Source: DASSBG01 sp963800395 (GTDB taxonomy: Bacteria; Pseudomonadota; Gammaproteobacteria; Xanthomonadales; Rhodanobacteraceae). From it: a stretch of 64,000 nt of DNA. Made by a program: the position numbers and the translations under genes. Position 1 is the stretch's first letter, and each line of letters opens with the position of its first letter. The stretch lies in NCBI GenBank assembly GCA_963800395.1, contig CAWDBD010000011.1:1-64000 (forward strand), written 5' to 3'. The notes under the pieces were generated by a model. It was not told where the DNA came from. It saw only the letters and a list, made by a program, of their open reading frames with translations, and did no database searches. Shown here in pieces: positions 53,036 through 62,558 of the stretch.

Positions 53036-54374
53036 GGCCGGTGTAGCTGGCCGGCGTCAGTTGCAGCAGACGTTGGCGGTCATCTTCCGGCAGATCCAGC
53101 TGAGTGACGAATTCGCGCAGCGATTCGGGAGTAACGCCGTGGCCTCGTGTCAGCGCCTTGAGCTGTTCGTAGGGATTGGGCAGTCCGTGCCGACGCATGA
53201 CCGTCTGCACGGCCTCGGCCAGCACTTCCCAGCTCCCGTCGAGATCACTGGCCAGGCGCTCGGGATTGACTTGCAGCTTGCCCAGACCCTTCTTCAGCGA
53301 TTCGATCGCGACCTGGGTATGGCCGAAGGCGGTACCCAGTCCGCGCAATACGGTGGAGTCGCTGAGGTCGCGCTGCCAGCGGCTGATCGGCAACTTGTCG
53401 GCAAAGTGGCCGAGCAACGCATTGGCCATGCCGAGGTTGCCTTCCGCGTTTTCGAAGTCGATCGGATTGACCTTGTGCGGCATGGTCGATGAACCGACTT
53501 CACCTTCCGTGAGTGCCTGCCTGAAGTAGCCCAGCGAAATGTAGCCCCAGATATCCCGCGCCAGATCGATCAGGATGGTGTTGCTGCGGCGCACGATATC
53601 GCAGTATTCGGCTACCCCGTCGTGCGGTTCGATCTGCGTCGTCATGGAGTTGTAGTCCAGGCCCAGATCGGCCACGAATATTTGCGCCAATGCTGGCCAG
53701 TCCATCTCGGGACAGGCCACGACGTGGGCATTGAAATTGCCGACGGCACCATTGATCTTGGCCGGAATCTCCACTGCCGCCAGGCGCTGGCGCTGGCGTC
53801 TGACTCGCGCCACGACGTTGGCGATCTCCTTGCCCAGCGTGGTCGGCGACGCCGTCTGGCCGTGGGTGCGCGAGAGCATCGGCAGCGCAGCATGCGCGTG
53901 GGCCAGTTCGCTCAGGGCGGCAATGATGGCGTCAAGTTGCGGCAACAGCACGGCATCACGCGCGTCGCGCAACATGAGCGCGTAGGCCAGGTTGTTGATG
54001 TCCTCGCTGGTGCAGGCGAAATGCACGAACTCGCGTGCCCGCGCCAGGCCTTCGTTGTCGCCGATCCGCTCCTTGATGAAATACTCGACCGCCTTGACGT
54101 CGTGGTTGGTGGTGGCCTCGATGGCCTTGATGCGTGCGGCGTCATTCGGCGAGAAGTCTTCGGCAATGCTGCGCAGCGAGGCCTGCTCGGCCGCAGACAG
54201 CGTGCCCAGCTCCGGCAGGGCGGTCTGGCGCGACAGCGCAAGCAGCCACGCGATCTCCACCTGTACCCGGCGGTGCATCAGGCCGAATTCGCTGAAGATG
54301 GGACGCAAGGCATCGACCTTGCCGGCATAGCGGCCGTCGAGAGGGGAAATGGCGGTCAGGCTATCAGTCTGCAT
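53007..54374 (-). CDS. purB: Adenylosuccinate lyase
   Basis: PurB releases fumarate in two steps of purine synthesis (SAICAR to AICAR, adenylosuccinate to AMP). The 455-residue protein shows the fumarase-superfamily signature GSSTMPHKVNP (residues 294-303), with Ser295/Ser296 on the mobile catalytic loop, and His171 (SRTHGQTASPTTLG). The N-terminal LTAISPLDGRYAGKVDALRP is typical of the long PurB type. It begins the purB-roxA-GNAT run. Confidence 0.97.
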   Translation of the reverse strand: MQTDSLTAISPLDGRYAGKVDALRPIFSEFGLMHRRVQVEIAWLLALSRQTALPELGTLSAAEQASLRSIAEDFSPNDAARIKAIEATTNHDVKAVEYFIKERIGDNEGLARAREFVHFACTSEDINNLAYALMLRDARDAVLLPQLDAIIAALSELAHAHAALPMLSRTHGQTASPTTLGKEIANVVARVRRQRQRLAAVEIPAKINGAVGNFNAHVVACPEMDWPALAQIFVADLGLDYNSMTTQIEPHDGVAEYCDIVRRSNTILIDLARDIWGYISLGYFRQALTEGEVGSSTMPHKVNPIDFENAEGNLGMANALLGHFADKLPISRWQRDLSDSTVLRGLGTAFGHTQVAIESLKKGLGKLQVNPERLASDLDGSWEVLAEAVQTVMRRHGLPNPYEQLKALTRGHGVTPESLREFVTQLDLPEDDRQRLLQLTPASYTGLAEKLAREV

Positions 54375-54985
54375 TGTTTAAACATGGTTTGGGCGACGCG
54401 TCATTTTAGCCGCAATTGGTCGGCAACGTGCCGTGCCGGGGGTATGTCAAGCACGGAAGAAGAGGACGTCCATGCACTGCGTTCGATCCACCTGGCCCAA
54501 ATCGCAGCCCGAGACTGCGCTCGGGACCGGCCTGCGATGTCATGACCTGTGTCGCGGGCAAGCAGCAACTGCTCTCGCAGCGCCATGCACTGTGGCGGGA
54601 GCGCACCCGCCGCTGGAACATTGCGCACAGACGCCGCCAGGGCAGGGTATTGTTTCATCGCGCTGGCGCCAGTATTGCGGTCCCCGGCGATCAGTACGGT
54701 GACGAGCGCCTGACCCGGTCCGGCAACAGCGTTCGGCAGCCGTCTGGACTACTCTCCGGCATGCAAATCCGGAGGTGTCCGAAAATGCATCATCGGGACC
54801 GGAACTGTGGTAGCTTAGCCGTGAAGTTCGAGTTGCGGCAGACAGGTTTCTTGTCTTGCCGCCATTGCACCGGGACAGCCCTTCGGGCTCCAGATTTCCG
54901 GATGTAAGGCGTCCCGGACAATCCGGTAGATCGCATGCCATGGATGCAGGCTGGCGGATACCGAAATGCTTCGGGGGCCAAAATC
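54375..54985. other. 611-bp intergenic region between purB and the TonB receptor
   Basis: The region separates divergent genes. Several frames are open but none resembles a known family or shows clear coding bias. A small AGCCC-TTC-GGGCT hairpin lies near 54874. No convincing Fur box or -35/-10 pair was found. A minus-strand TAAAAT near 54405 could be the purB -10 element. Confidence 0.4.
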
Positions 54986-57595
54986 ATGCTTCGTACCTCA
55001 CTGCAACGCAAAGCGCTGTGCACGGCGATTGTCGCCGCCTGTCTGTCATCGGTGGTTGCCGCACCGACATTTGCCCAGGACACCGGCAATGCCGGTCAAA
55101 AGGCTGACAAGGTCAAGACGCTGGGCACGACTGTGGTCACTGCGCAAAAGCGCGAACAGATTCTTCAGGATGTGCCGATATCGGTCACCGTGCTCAATAG
55201 CCAGACCCTCCAGGATACGGGTGTTCACGACATCAAGGACCTGCAGGTACTGGTGCCCGGTCTGACCGTCTCCAGCACCCAGAGCGCAGTCAACACCGTG
55301 GCTCGACTCCGTGGTGTGGGTACGGTGGGCGACAATCCCGGCCTGGAATCCTCGGTTGGCGTGGTCATTGATGGCGTCTACCGGCCGCGCAACGGCGTCG
55401 GCTTTGGCGACCTTGGCCAGATAGAGCGTATCGAGGTGCTCAAGGGGCCGCAAGGCACGGTTTTCGGCAAGAACACCTCGGCCGGCGTGATCAACATCAT
55501 CACCCGCAAACCTGATTTCGGCACCGAGGCCGATGGCGAGCTGACCGTAGGCAACTACGGTGCGTTGGGAGTTGCGGGCTCGTTCAATACCGCGCTGGGC
55601 GACAGCACGGCGTTCCGGATCCATGCGTCCAAACGCAAGCGCGATGGTTTCATGGATGTGAAAACCGGTGCCGGGCCGCGGACCAAGCATGATGATTACG
55701 ACCAGAATTACGATTTTCTGCGCGCCCAGCTGCTGGTCGAGCCGACGGACAATGTCAGCATCCGCTTCATTGGCGACTACAGCAAGCGCGATGAAAATTG
55801 CTGTACCGCCGTCGCCATTGCGCGCGAACCCACGCCGGGCCTGCCTTACAACGCACCGACCGCAGTGCTCAATGCGCTGGTGGGTGGCAACGCGGTCAGT
55901 CCCGAGGTGGATCCGTTTGCACGCGTGGCATACAGCAATCGGAGTACCGCCCAGAAAATCAACGACAAGGGCATTTCAGCCGAGGTCAACTGGAATACAG
56001 CCTGGCCGGGTACCCCCACGCTGACCTCGATTACGTCGCTCCGGAAGTGGGATGCCGTGAACGGGCTGGACTTCGATTTCAGCACAGCGGACATCCTCTA
56101 TCGCAAGGCGGACAAGAACGAGTCCTATACCGGGTTCGACACCTTCAGTCAGGAATTTCGGCTGACCGGCAGCAGCGGCAGTTTCGACTGGATGGTCGGA
56201 GCCTTCTATGCCGACGAAAGCCTGGATCGCAATGATTCCTATCGCATCGGCAATGCCTACGAGCCCTATCTGTCCTCGCTGGTGGGCGGGCAGGTGCTGG
56301 GCGGACTGGCGGCGCAATTGGCGCCGCTGGGCATTACCGTGGATACCAGCAATCCGGCCACATTCCTGTCGCAGGTCAGTGGTCAGCCATTCGGCACCAA
56401 TTTTGCCGGTCTGGGCGCGCTGGACACCTATCGCCAGAGTTCCACCAGCTATGCGCTTTTCAGCAACAATACCTGGCACGCTACCGATCGATTCGACCTG
56501 ACCATGGGGCTGCGTTACACGCACGAGAGCAAGAACCTCGATTCGCGCTACAGCAATCCCAATGGCAGCACCGGCTGCGCCTCGACATTGGCGGACGTCT
56601 CCAGCCGCGTGGCGGCAGCCCTGATCGCGCGGGGTATCCCGATCGCAAGCCTGCCTCCGGAATTGCAGCAACAGATTCTGGGTGGTGTTGCACCCCAGGT
56701 AGCGGGCTACATGTGCCTGCCGTGGGCCAACGCCCTGCACAACGGCCGGGTGACCGAGCAGAGTCGCGACGAAAGCGAATGGTCCGGCACCCTGAAGGGC
56801 GCATGGCGCTGGAACGATCAGCTGATGACCTATGTATCAGCCGCACGCGGTTACAAGGCGGGTGGCTTCAATCTTGATCGCGTTCAGTCCTCCGACGGGC
56901 TGTCATCGGGAACCGCAGGCATCACTCCCGTCAACGACACCTCCTTCCCGGGAGAATTCGTGGACAGCTACGAGCTGGGCGCACGCAGCACCCTGGCTGA
57001 CGGCAACCTTCTGCTGAATGCCACCTTGTTCTACCAGCGCTACAGCGATTTCCAGCTCAACAGCTTCCTCGGTACCAGCTTCGTGGTGCGCTCGATTCCT
57101 CGGGTCACGTCCAAGGGTGTCGAGACCGAGATGCAGTGGCAGACGGGTGTCGAGGGGCTGTCCTTCCAGGGTGGTGTCACCTATGCCGACACTCGCTACG
57201 GCAAGGACACCTTGCCTGATGAGGGTCTGGTGCTGCTGCCCGGCAGCCGTATCAGCTTTGCGCCACTGTGGTCGGCCTCGGCGGCATTGCGCTATGAACG
57301 CAAGCTTGGTCGGTCGTTGCTCGGCAGCTTCCATCTGGGCGCCAAGTACATGTCCGAATTCAACACCGGCTCGGACCTTGATCCGCAGAAGGCGCAATCG
57401 GCCGTCACGGTGGTCAACGCGCGCGTGGGGATTGGTGCGGTCGACAAGGCCTGGCAGGTGGAGCTGTGGGCGAGGAATCTCACTGACGCCGAATACATCC
57501 AGGTGGGTTTCGATGCACCCCTGCAGGCCGGTGCCTGGAATGCCTTCCTGATGCCGCCCCGGACCTATGGCGTGACCTTGCGCCTGCAGTACTGA
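54986..57595 (+). CDS. TonB-dependent outer-membrane receptor
   Basis: This 869-residue beta-barrel receptor imports a large nutrient using TonB energy. The signal peptide is MLRTSLQRKALCTAIVAACL with cleavage near TFA-QD. The plug domain spans about residues 45-160 (VTAQKREQILQDVPISVTVL, RIEVLKGPQGTVFGKNTSAG, VINIITRKP). The barrel ends in the aromatic residue of LRLQY, as needed for BAM-dependent insertion. The VTAQKR start is frequent in the branch with xenobiotic, carbohydrate or iron substrates. Neighbours give no hint of the ligand. Confidence 0.93.
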   Translation: MLRTSLQRKALCTAIVAACLSSVVAAPTFAQDTGNAGQKADKVKTLGTTVVTAQKREQILQDVPISVTVLNSQTLQDTGVHDIKDLQVLVPGLTVSSTQSAVNTVARLRGVGTVGDNPGLESSVGVVIDGVYRPRNGVGFGDLGQIERIEVLKGPQGTVFGKNTSAGVINIITRKPDFGTEADGELTVGNYGALGVAGSFNTALGDSTAFRIHASKRKRDGFMDVKTGAGPRTKHDDYDQNYDFLRAQLLVEPTDNVSIRFIGDYSKRDENCCTAVAIAREPTPGLPYNAPTAVLNALVGGNAVSPEVDPFARVAYSNRSTAQKINDKGISAEVNWNTAWPGTPTLTSITSLRKWDAVNGLDFDFSTADILYRKADKNESYTGFDTFSQEFRLTGSSGSFDWMVGAFYADESLDRNDSYRIGNAYEPYLSSLVGGQVLGGLAAQLAPLGITVDTSNPATFLSQVSGQPFGTNFAGLGALDTYRQSSTSYALFSNNTWHATDRFDLTMGLRYTHESKNLDSRYSNPNGSTGCASTLADVSSRVAAALIARGIPIASLPPELQQQILGGVAPQVAGYMCLPWANALHNGRVTEQSRDESEWSGTLKGAWRWNDQLMTYVSAARGYKAGGFNLDRVQSSDGLSSGTAGITPVNDTSFPGEFVDSYELGARSTLADGNLLLNATLFYQRYSDFQLNSFLGTSFVVRSIPRVTSKGVETEMQWQTGVEGLSFQGGVTYADTRYGKDTLPDEGLVLLPGSRISFAPLWSASAALRYERKLGRSLLGSFHLGAKYMSEFNTGSDLDPQKAQSAVTVVNARVGIGAVDKAWQVELWARNLTDAEYIQVGFDAPLQAGAWNAFLMPPRTYGVTLRLQY

Positions 57596-57627
57596 GTGGC
57601 TCCACAAGCGTGCGCTTCAGGCTGCGC

Positions 57628-57757
57628 GCAGGGTGCTGCTGAACGCGGCGGAGCGCAGCATCGTGAGCTTTCACGTTGCGGTGCGCTTCGTTTCTCAGCA
57701 GCACCCTGCAGTTAGCGAAGCGCAGCGTCGTGAGCTTCCATGTTTCGGTGCGCTCGG
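57628..57757. repeat. Inverted and direct repeats after the TonB receptor gene
   Basis: GCAGGGTGCTGCTGA (57628-57642) is inverted as TCAGCAGCACCCTGC (57695-57709), a perfect 15-bp stem with a 52-base loop. A 43-base block at 57648-57690 recurs imperfectly at 57715-57757 (about 36 matches, 67 bases apart). The region lies between convergent genes and may act as a two-way stop. It looks like a partly duplicated palindromic repeat. Confidence 0.6.
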
Positions 57758-57762
57758 GATGA

Positions 57763-59088
57763 TCACTCGTCTGTGCTGGCCGGTTGCGTGCCCTGAGCCA
57801 CCATCAGCAGCACCTTGTCGATGCGGGCACCATCCAGATCCACCACTTCGAAGTAATGACCGCGCCAGCTGAAGTGCTGGCCGGTGTCAGGGATGCGCCC
57901 GAACTCGGCCATCATCATTCCGGCTACCGTGCGAAATTCGTGCTCATCTTCATGCGGCAGGTCGTCCTCCCCCAGCAGCTCGCGCAGATCATCGCAGGGC
58001 AGGGAACCATCGACCAGATAACTGCCATCGGCGCGTCTCACGACAGGTGAGTCGACTGGCGAGTGCTCGTCCTCGCTCGGTGCCGGACGCCCGACCACGG
58101 TGCCAAGCAGGTCATTGAGGGTAACCATGCCCTCGATATCGCCGTACTCATCGACCACCATGGCGAGCGCGGTTTCGGCCTCGCGGAACTCCTCGAACAG
58201 ATCCAGCGCCCGTGCCGTGGCCGGAATGTAGACAGGCTTGGCCAGCTTGCGGAACAGGTCCACATGGGGCTTGGCGATATCTTCGATCAGGGTCTTGACC
58301 TCCAGAATGCCGACGATCTCGCTTTCGTCACCGCGGTACACCGGGTATCTCGAGAATGGCGTGGTCCGCAGAACGCCAAGGTTCTGCTCCAGCTCGGCGT
58401 CGATGTCCAGCCAGGCGATACGGGTGCGCGGTGTCATGACGCTGTCGACACTGCGATCACCGAGGCGCAGCACGCGGTTGACCATGTTCCGCTCATCAAG
58501 ATCAAGCACGCCCTGTTCCGCACTTTCAGCAACCAGCAGACGAATTTCCTCTTCGCTGATGACGCCGCTGCGTTTTCTGTGCACGCCCAGCATTCGCAGG
58601 ATCAGCGTGCTCGAGACATTGAGAATCCACACAAACGGTGCCGTCACCCGCGCGATGATCAGCATCGGCACTGCGATCTGCATGGCAATTTTTTCCGGTG
58701 ATACCAGGGCGGCCCGCTTGGGCACGAGCTCGCCGACCACGATATTGAGGAAGGTGATCAGGGCGACACTGAGGAACATGCCGACCGGCAGGGCATAATG
58801 GGCAAGCGCAAGCCAGCCCAGGCCCTTCAGCCAGAGTCCCAGCTTGGCGCCGATTGACGCGCCGGTAGCCACGCCGGTGACAATGCTGATGAGCGTAATG
58901 CCCACCTGCACCGTGGACAGGATGTGTTCCGGATGCTCGACCAGTCGCAGCGCGGTACGCGCCCTGGCGCTGCGACGGGCATTGTGCTTGAGCAGGCTCT
59001 TGCGCGAGGCCACCACGGCAATCTCGGACAGGGCAAAAAAGCCGTTCAGCAAAGCCAGGAGCAATACCAGACCGATTTCGGGAAGCAT
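57763..59088 (-). CDS. CNNM/CorC-type transporter-associated protein (DUF21-CBS-CorC_HlyC)
   Basis: The protein has 441 residues. An N-terminal DUF21 (CNNM) membrane domain with four segments (MLPEIGLVLLLALLNGFFAL, GITLISIVTG, NIVVGELVPKRAAL) is followed by two CBS domains (about residues 205-325, containing VMTPRTRIAWLD and VVDEYGDIEGMVTLNDLLG) and a CorC_HlyC domain (YLVDGSLPCDDL ... GRIPDTGQHF). The family is linked to magnesium efflux or Co/Mg tolerance. The older hemolysin name is not informative. The ATG at 59088 is preferred over a longer frame into the gap. Confidence 0.9.
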   Translation of the reverse strand: MLPEIGLVLLLALLNGFFALSEIAVVASRKSLLKHNARRSARARTALRLVEHPEHILSTVQVGITLISIVTGVATGASIGAKLGLWLKGLGWLALAHYALPVGMFLSVALITFLNIVVGELVPKRAALVSPEKIAMQIAVPMLIIARVTAPFVWILNVSSTLILRMLGVHRKRSGVISEEEIRLLVAESAEQGVLDLDERNMVNRVLRLGDRSVDSVMTPRTRIAWLDIDAELEQNLGVLRTTPFSRYPVYRGDESEIVGILEVKTLIEDIAKPHVDLFRKLAKPVYIPATARALDLFEEFREAETALAMVVDEYGDIEGMVTLNDLLGTVVGRPAPSEDEHSPVDSPVVRRADGSYLVDGSLPCDDLRELLGEDDLPHEDEHEFRTVAGMMMAEFGRIPDTGQHFSWRGHYFEVVDLDGARIDKVLLMVAQGTQPASTDE

Positions 59089-59137
59089 CAGGCCGGGCGC
59101 TCCGATTTGGTGTGGCTTCTTGGGATGAGGAAGTTGT

Positions 59138-60553
59138 TCACTGTGCGTGCGCCATACCCCAGATGCCGCCGGTGAAATGATGGGAATTGATCCACAAATG
59201 GGTGGCAATGCCCGCGATATAGCCCAGCGCGATGGCCCATGTCCAGCGCAGGTGGGACATGAAGGTGTACATGCCGCGGGAGCTGCCCATCAGCGCGACA
59301 CCGGCCGCTGACCCAACCGAAAGCAGGCTGCCACCCACACCGGCAGTGAGCGTGATCAACAGCCACTGTCCGTGGTCCATGGGCGGTTGCATCTGCAGTA
59401 CCGCGAACATGATCGGGATGTTGTCGACGATTGCCGAAAGGACACCCATGATGGCATTGGCCACGGTGAACCCGAGGGTACCGTAGACATGTGTCGATGC
59501 CAGCTGCAGAAAGCCCATGGCCGCCAGGCCACCCACACAGGCCAGTACGCCGTAGAAGAACAGCAGCGTGTCCCACTCGGCGTTGGCAATAATGCGGAAA
59601 ATGGAATAGGGCTCGTGCTCGACACCCTGCGCCAGAGCGTAACGACGTTGCCTGCTGTCGATGTTGGTGGCCAGCAGGTTGAGCAGTGCGAGGCCAGTCA
59701 GCATGCCGTATACCGGAGGCATGCCCAGCCACTGCTTGCCTGCGACGGTGATCGTGATGGTCAGGGCAAAGCTGACGCAAATGCCGATTCCGCCGGGCTT
59801 TATGTGGGCATCGCCTTCCATGCGCGCCGGACGGTCCCTGGGCACGGCGAAGTGCATGATCAATGCCGGCACCAGCCACGTCACCAGCGAAGGCACGAAC
59901 AAGCGGAAAAACTCGAAAAATTCGACGACATGAGCCTGCCACACCATCAAGGTCGTGATGTCGCCGAAGGCACTCCAGGCGCCTCCCGCATTGGCAGCCA
60001 CCACCAGGTTGATGAAGGCCAGCACCACGAAGCGGGCATTGCCGCCGCCGACGGCAAGAATGACTGCGGACATGACCAGGGAGGTGGTCAGGTTGTCGAG
60101 CAGGGCCGACAGGAAAAAGCCCAGCACACCAGTCAGCCAGAACAGCATCCGATAACTCAGGTTGCGACGCGTCAGCGTTGCGCGCAGCGCCTCGAATACG
60201 CCACGCTCGCCCATGCCGGTGACATAGGTCATGGCCACCACAAGGAAGAAGAAAAGTTCGGCAAACTCCAGGAACATGTCCTCGAACGCCACTCGTACCG
60301 GTTCGACGTCACCGGTAGAACCGACTTGCCAGGCCAGCAGGCCCCAGATCAGGGCTGCCCCCAGCATCACCGGCTTGGACTTGGCCAGACTGATTCGTTC
60401 CTCGAGGATCACCCCCAGGTAGGCCAGCACGAATATCGCCAGCGCCAGGTAGCCCAGAGGGCTGTTGACCATGTCGAAGTTCTGCGGCGTACGGCCAGCA
60501 GCAAATGCCGGGGTGCTGAGCAGCACAGCCAGGCAGGCGAAAACTTTCTTCAT
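59138..60553 (-). CDS. nhaD: NhaD-type sodium:proton antiporter
   Basis: The protein has 471 residues and about twelve membrane segments, with an N-terminal hydrophobic signal-like segment (MKKVFACLAVLLSTPAFAAG). Conserved NhaD stretches are FAELFFFLVVAMTYVTGM, LSALLDNLTTSLVMSAVIL, NAGGAWSAFGDITTLMVW and VDNIPIMFAVLQM. It exports Na+ (or Li+) in exchange for protons. The ATG at 60553 is preferred over a frame start at 60640. It lies 49 bases upstream of the CNNM/CorC gene on the same strand. Confidence 0.92.
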   Translation of the reverse strand: MKKVFACLAVLLSTPAFAAGRTPQNFDMVNSPLGYLALAIFVLAYLGVILEERISLAKSKPVMLGAALIWGLLAWQVGSTGDVEPVRVAFEDMFLEFAELFFFLVVAMTYVTGMGERGVFEALRATLTRRNLSYRMLFWLTGVLGFFLSALLDNLTTSLVMSAVILAVGGGNARFVVLAFINLVVAANAGGAWSAFGDITTLMVWQAHVVEFFEFFRLFVPSLVTWLVPALIMHFAVPRDRPARMEGDAHIKPGGIGICVSFALTITITVAGKQWLGMPPVYGMLTGLALLNLLATNIDSRQRRYALAQGVEHEPYSIFRIIANAEWDTLLFFYGVLACVGGLAAMGFLQLASTHVYGTLGFTVANAIMGVLSAIVDNIPIMFAVLQMQPPMDHGQWLLITLTAGVGGSLLSVGSAAGVALMGSSRGMYTFMSHLRWTWAIALGYIAGIATHLWINSHHFTGGIWGMAHAQ

Positions 60554-60658
60554 GCCGAGGCTTCTCCGGAAATTTTCACGGGACAGACCCTTGCGTGTGT
60601 ACCATAGTGCATCAATTCCCCAACTCCCTGGCACAGCCATTCACGTGGACAGGCAACC

Positions 60659-61285
60659 ATGTTCTCATTGCAGACGATTTTCGGCAAAGGTGACAAATTC
60701 TACGACCTGTTGCTTGCCAGCGCCCAACAGGCCAGTGGCAGTGCCCAAGCTCTTCAAGCCATCGTCAATGGCGAGCAACCGCCGGCGATGGAAGCGTTTG
60801 ATGCAGCACATCAGCGCGAAAAAGACCTCGCCAGCGAAATCAGCGAGGGCCTGATCAACCAATTTGTCACTGCCCTGGACCGTGAGGACATTGAGGCGCT
60901 CAATTCGGCACTGTACAGGATTCCCAAGACAATCCAGAAATTCGCCGAGCGCTACCTGATAGTCAGCGAGCGGCTGGGCAGTATCGACTTCGGCCCGCGC
61001 GCCGAATTGCTGGTGCGCGCCACCCAGGTTGTCGAGGCGATGGTCGGCGAGCTCAAGCGTGGCTTGCGCATCGACCGCATCAAGCCCTTGCAGGAGCGCC
61101 TGCAGGCGATCGAGTCGGAGGCCGATCGGTTGCTGCTGGAGCCTTACAGCGCCTTGTATCTGAAATCGGACGACCCGTTGCGGGCGATGCTGGCAAAGGA
61201 CCTGTACGAACTGCTGGAAAAGGCAGTCGACAAGTGCCGTGATGCCGGCAACGTGATGTACACCATTGTACTGAAGAACTCTTGA
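60659..61285 (+). CDS. DUF47 (PhoU-like) protein paired with the phosphate transporter
   Basis: This 208-residue all-helical protein is of the DUF47/TIGR00153 family, distantly like PhoU. It starts MFSLQTIFGKGDKFYDLLLA and contains KTIQKFAERYLIVSERLGSI and LYELLEKAVDKCRDAGNVMY. Such proteins are nearly always encoded just before a PiT transporter and are thought to regulate it. Here the gap is 13 bases with a GAGGAG site. Confidence 0.93.
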   Translation: MFSLQTIFGKGDKFYDLLLASAQQASGSAQALQAIVNGEQPPAMEAFDAAHQREKDLASEISEGLINQFVTALDREDIEALNSALYRIPKTIQKFAERYLIVSERLGSIDFGPRAELLVRATQVVEAMVGELKRGLRIDRIKPLQERLQAIESEADRLLLEPYSALYLKSDDPLRAMLAKDLYELLEKAVDKCRDAGNVMYTIVLKNS

Positions 61286-61298
61286 GGAGCCGCCTCTC

Positions 61299-62426
61299 GT
61301 GAGTCTGACCCTGGTGCTGGTCGTAATTGTGGTGGCGCTGATCTTCACCTACATCAACGGCTTTCACGATACCGCCAATTCCATCGCTACCGTCGTCGCC
61401 ACCAAGGTGCTGACCCCCGGGCAGGCCGTGCTGCTGGCGGCTGCCACCAACCTGATTGGTGCGCTGTGGGGCACTGCGGTGGCAATGACCATCGCTTCGG
61501 GGATCGTTGATGCCGGCGTGGTTCATGTCAGCGCCGAGTTGCTGATCGGTGCCTTGCTGGGCGCCATCATCTGGAATCTCGTGACCTGGTGGCTGGGTTT
61601 GCCTTCCAGTTCCAGTCACGCCCTGATCGGCGGCCTCATCGGTGCGGCTTTTGCCGCATCGGGCAACAACATCAACTCCACCATCTGGATGCAGGGTAGC
61701 CGGCATTGGTGGGGCGATAGCGGCGTGATTCCCAAGGTCATCGTGCCCATGATCGCCTCGCCGCTGATCGGTTTCACCATTGCTTTCATGTTCATGGGCG
61801 CGCTTTTTGCACTGTTTGCCTGGTTTGCCTCGCGCACGGGTTTCCTGCAGCGACTGGGACGAACGCCGTTCGCCAATGCCTTTTTCAGCAAGGCGCAGTT
61901 GTTGTCAGCCAGCGCCATGGGGATATCGCACGGTCTCAACGACGCGCAGAAGACCATGGGCATCATCGCGCTGGCCCTGGCCAGCGGCACGGCGGCTGGT
62001 CATCTGGATCATTTGCCGCAGTGGCTGTTTTTCCTGCGCATTCCCGAGGACGTGCAGGGCGGTTTTCAGGTGCCGGTGTGGATCAAGGTGCTGTGCGCGC
62101 TGACCATGGCTGCCGGCACCGCCGGTGGTGGCTGGCGTATCATCAAGACGCTGGGTCACAAGATGGTCAAGCTGCACCCGGTCAACGGTTTTGCCGCCGA
62201 ATCCAGTGCCGCGCTGGTGATCATCGTCTGCTCGATGTTCGGCATTCCGGTATCGACAACACACAACGTGTCCGCTTCGATCATGGGCGTGGGTGCGGCC
62301 AAGCGCTTCAGCGCCATCCGCTGGACGGTGGTGGAGCGCATGGTGTGGTCCTGGATACTCACCCTGCCGGTGGCCGCCCTGATCAGCTACGCGCTGGTTA
62401 AGCTGCTGCATGGGCTGTTTGCCTGA
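61299..62426 (+). CDS. pit: Low-affinity inorganic phosphate transporter (PiT family)
   Basis: This 375-residue transporter starts with GTG. Both copies of the PiT signature are present: FHDTANSIATVVATKVLTPG near the N-terminus and ISHGLNDAQKTMGIIALAL at about residue 205. The later VSTTHNVSASIMGVGAA is also typical. It imports phosphate as a metal-phosphate complex with protons. It forms an operon with the DUF47 gene. Confidence 0.95.
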   Translation: MSLTLVLVVIVVALIFTYINGFHDTANSIATVVATKVLTPGQAVLLAAATNLIGALWGTAVAMTIASGIVDAGVVHVSAELLIGALLGAIIWNLVTWWLGLPSSSSHALIGGLIGAAFAASGNNINSTIWMQGSRHWWGDSGVIPKVIVPMIASPLIGFTIAFMFMGALFALFAWFASRTGFLQRLGRTPFANAFFSKAQLLSASAMGISHGLNDAQKTMGIIALALASGTAAGHLDHLPQWLFFLRIPEDVQGGFQVPVWIKVLCALTMAAGTAGGGWRIIKTLGHKMVKLHPVNGFAAESSAALVIIVCSMFGIPVSTTHNVSASIMGVGAAKRFSAIRWTVVERMVWSWILTLPVAALISYALVKLLHGLFA

Positions 62427-62558
62427 CTGGCACGCTGACTGCGGCACAGGTCACGGGCCGGGGAAGCGTTTGGGTGATGCCTCCCGCGTGCGCCCGATCA
62501 GGCCGGATCAGCCCGTGTCAGAGGCTTTGCCACTGCGGTCACCAGTTCCCGGTGGTGC

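Noticed and set aside
54416..54907. 163-codon frame between purB and the TonB receptor
   Set aside because: It has no family resemblance or ribosome site and its residue composition is that of shadow frames, so it is described as intergenic.
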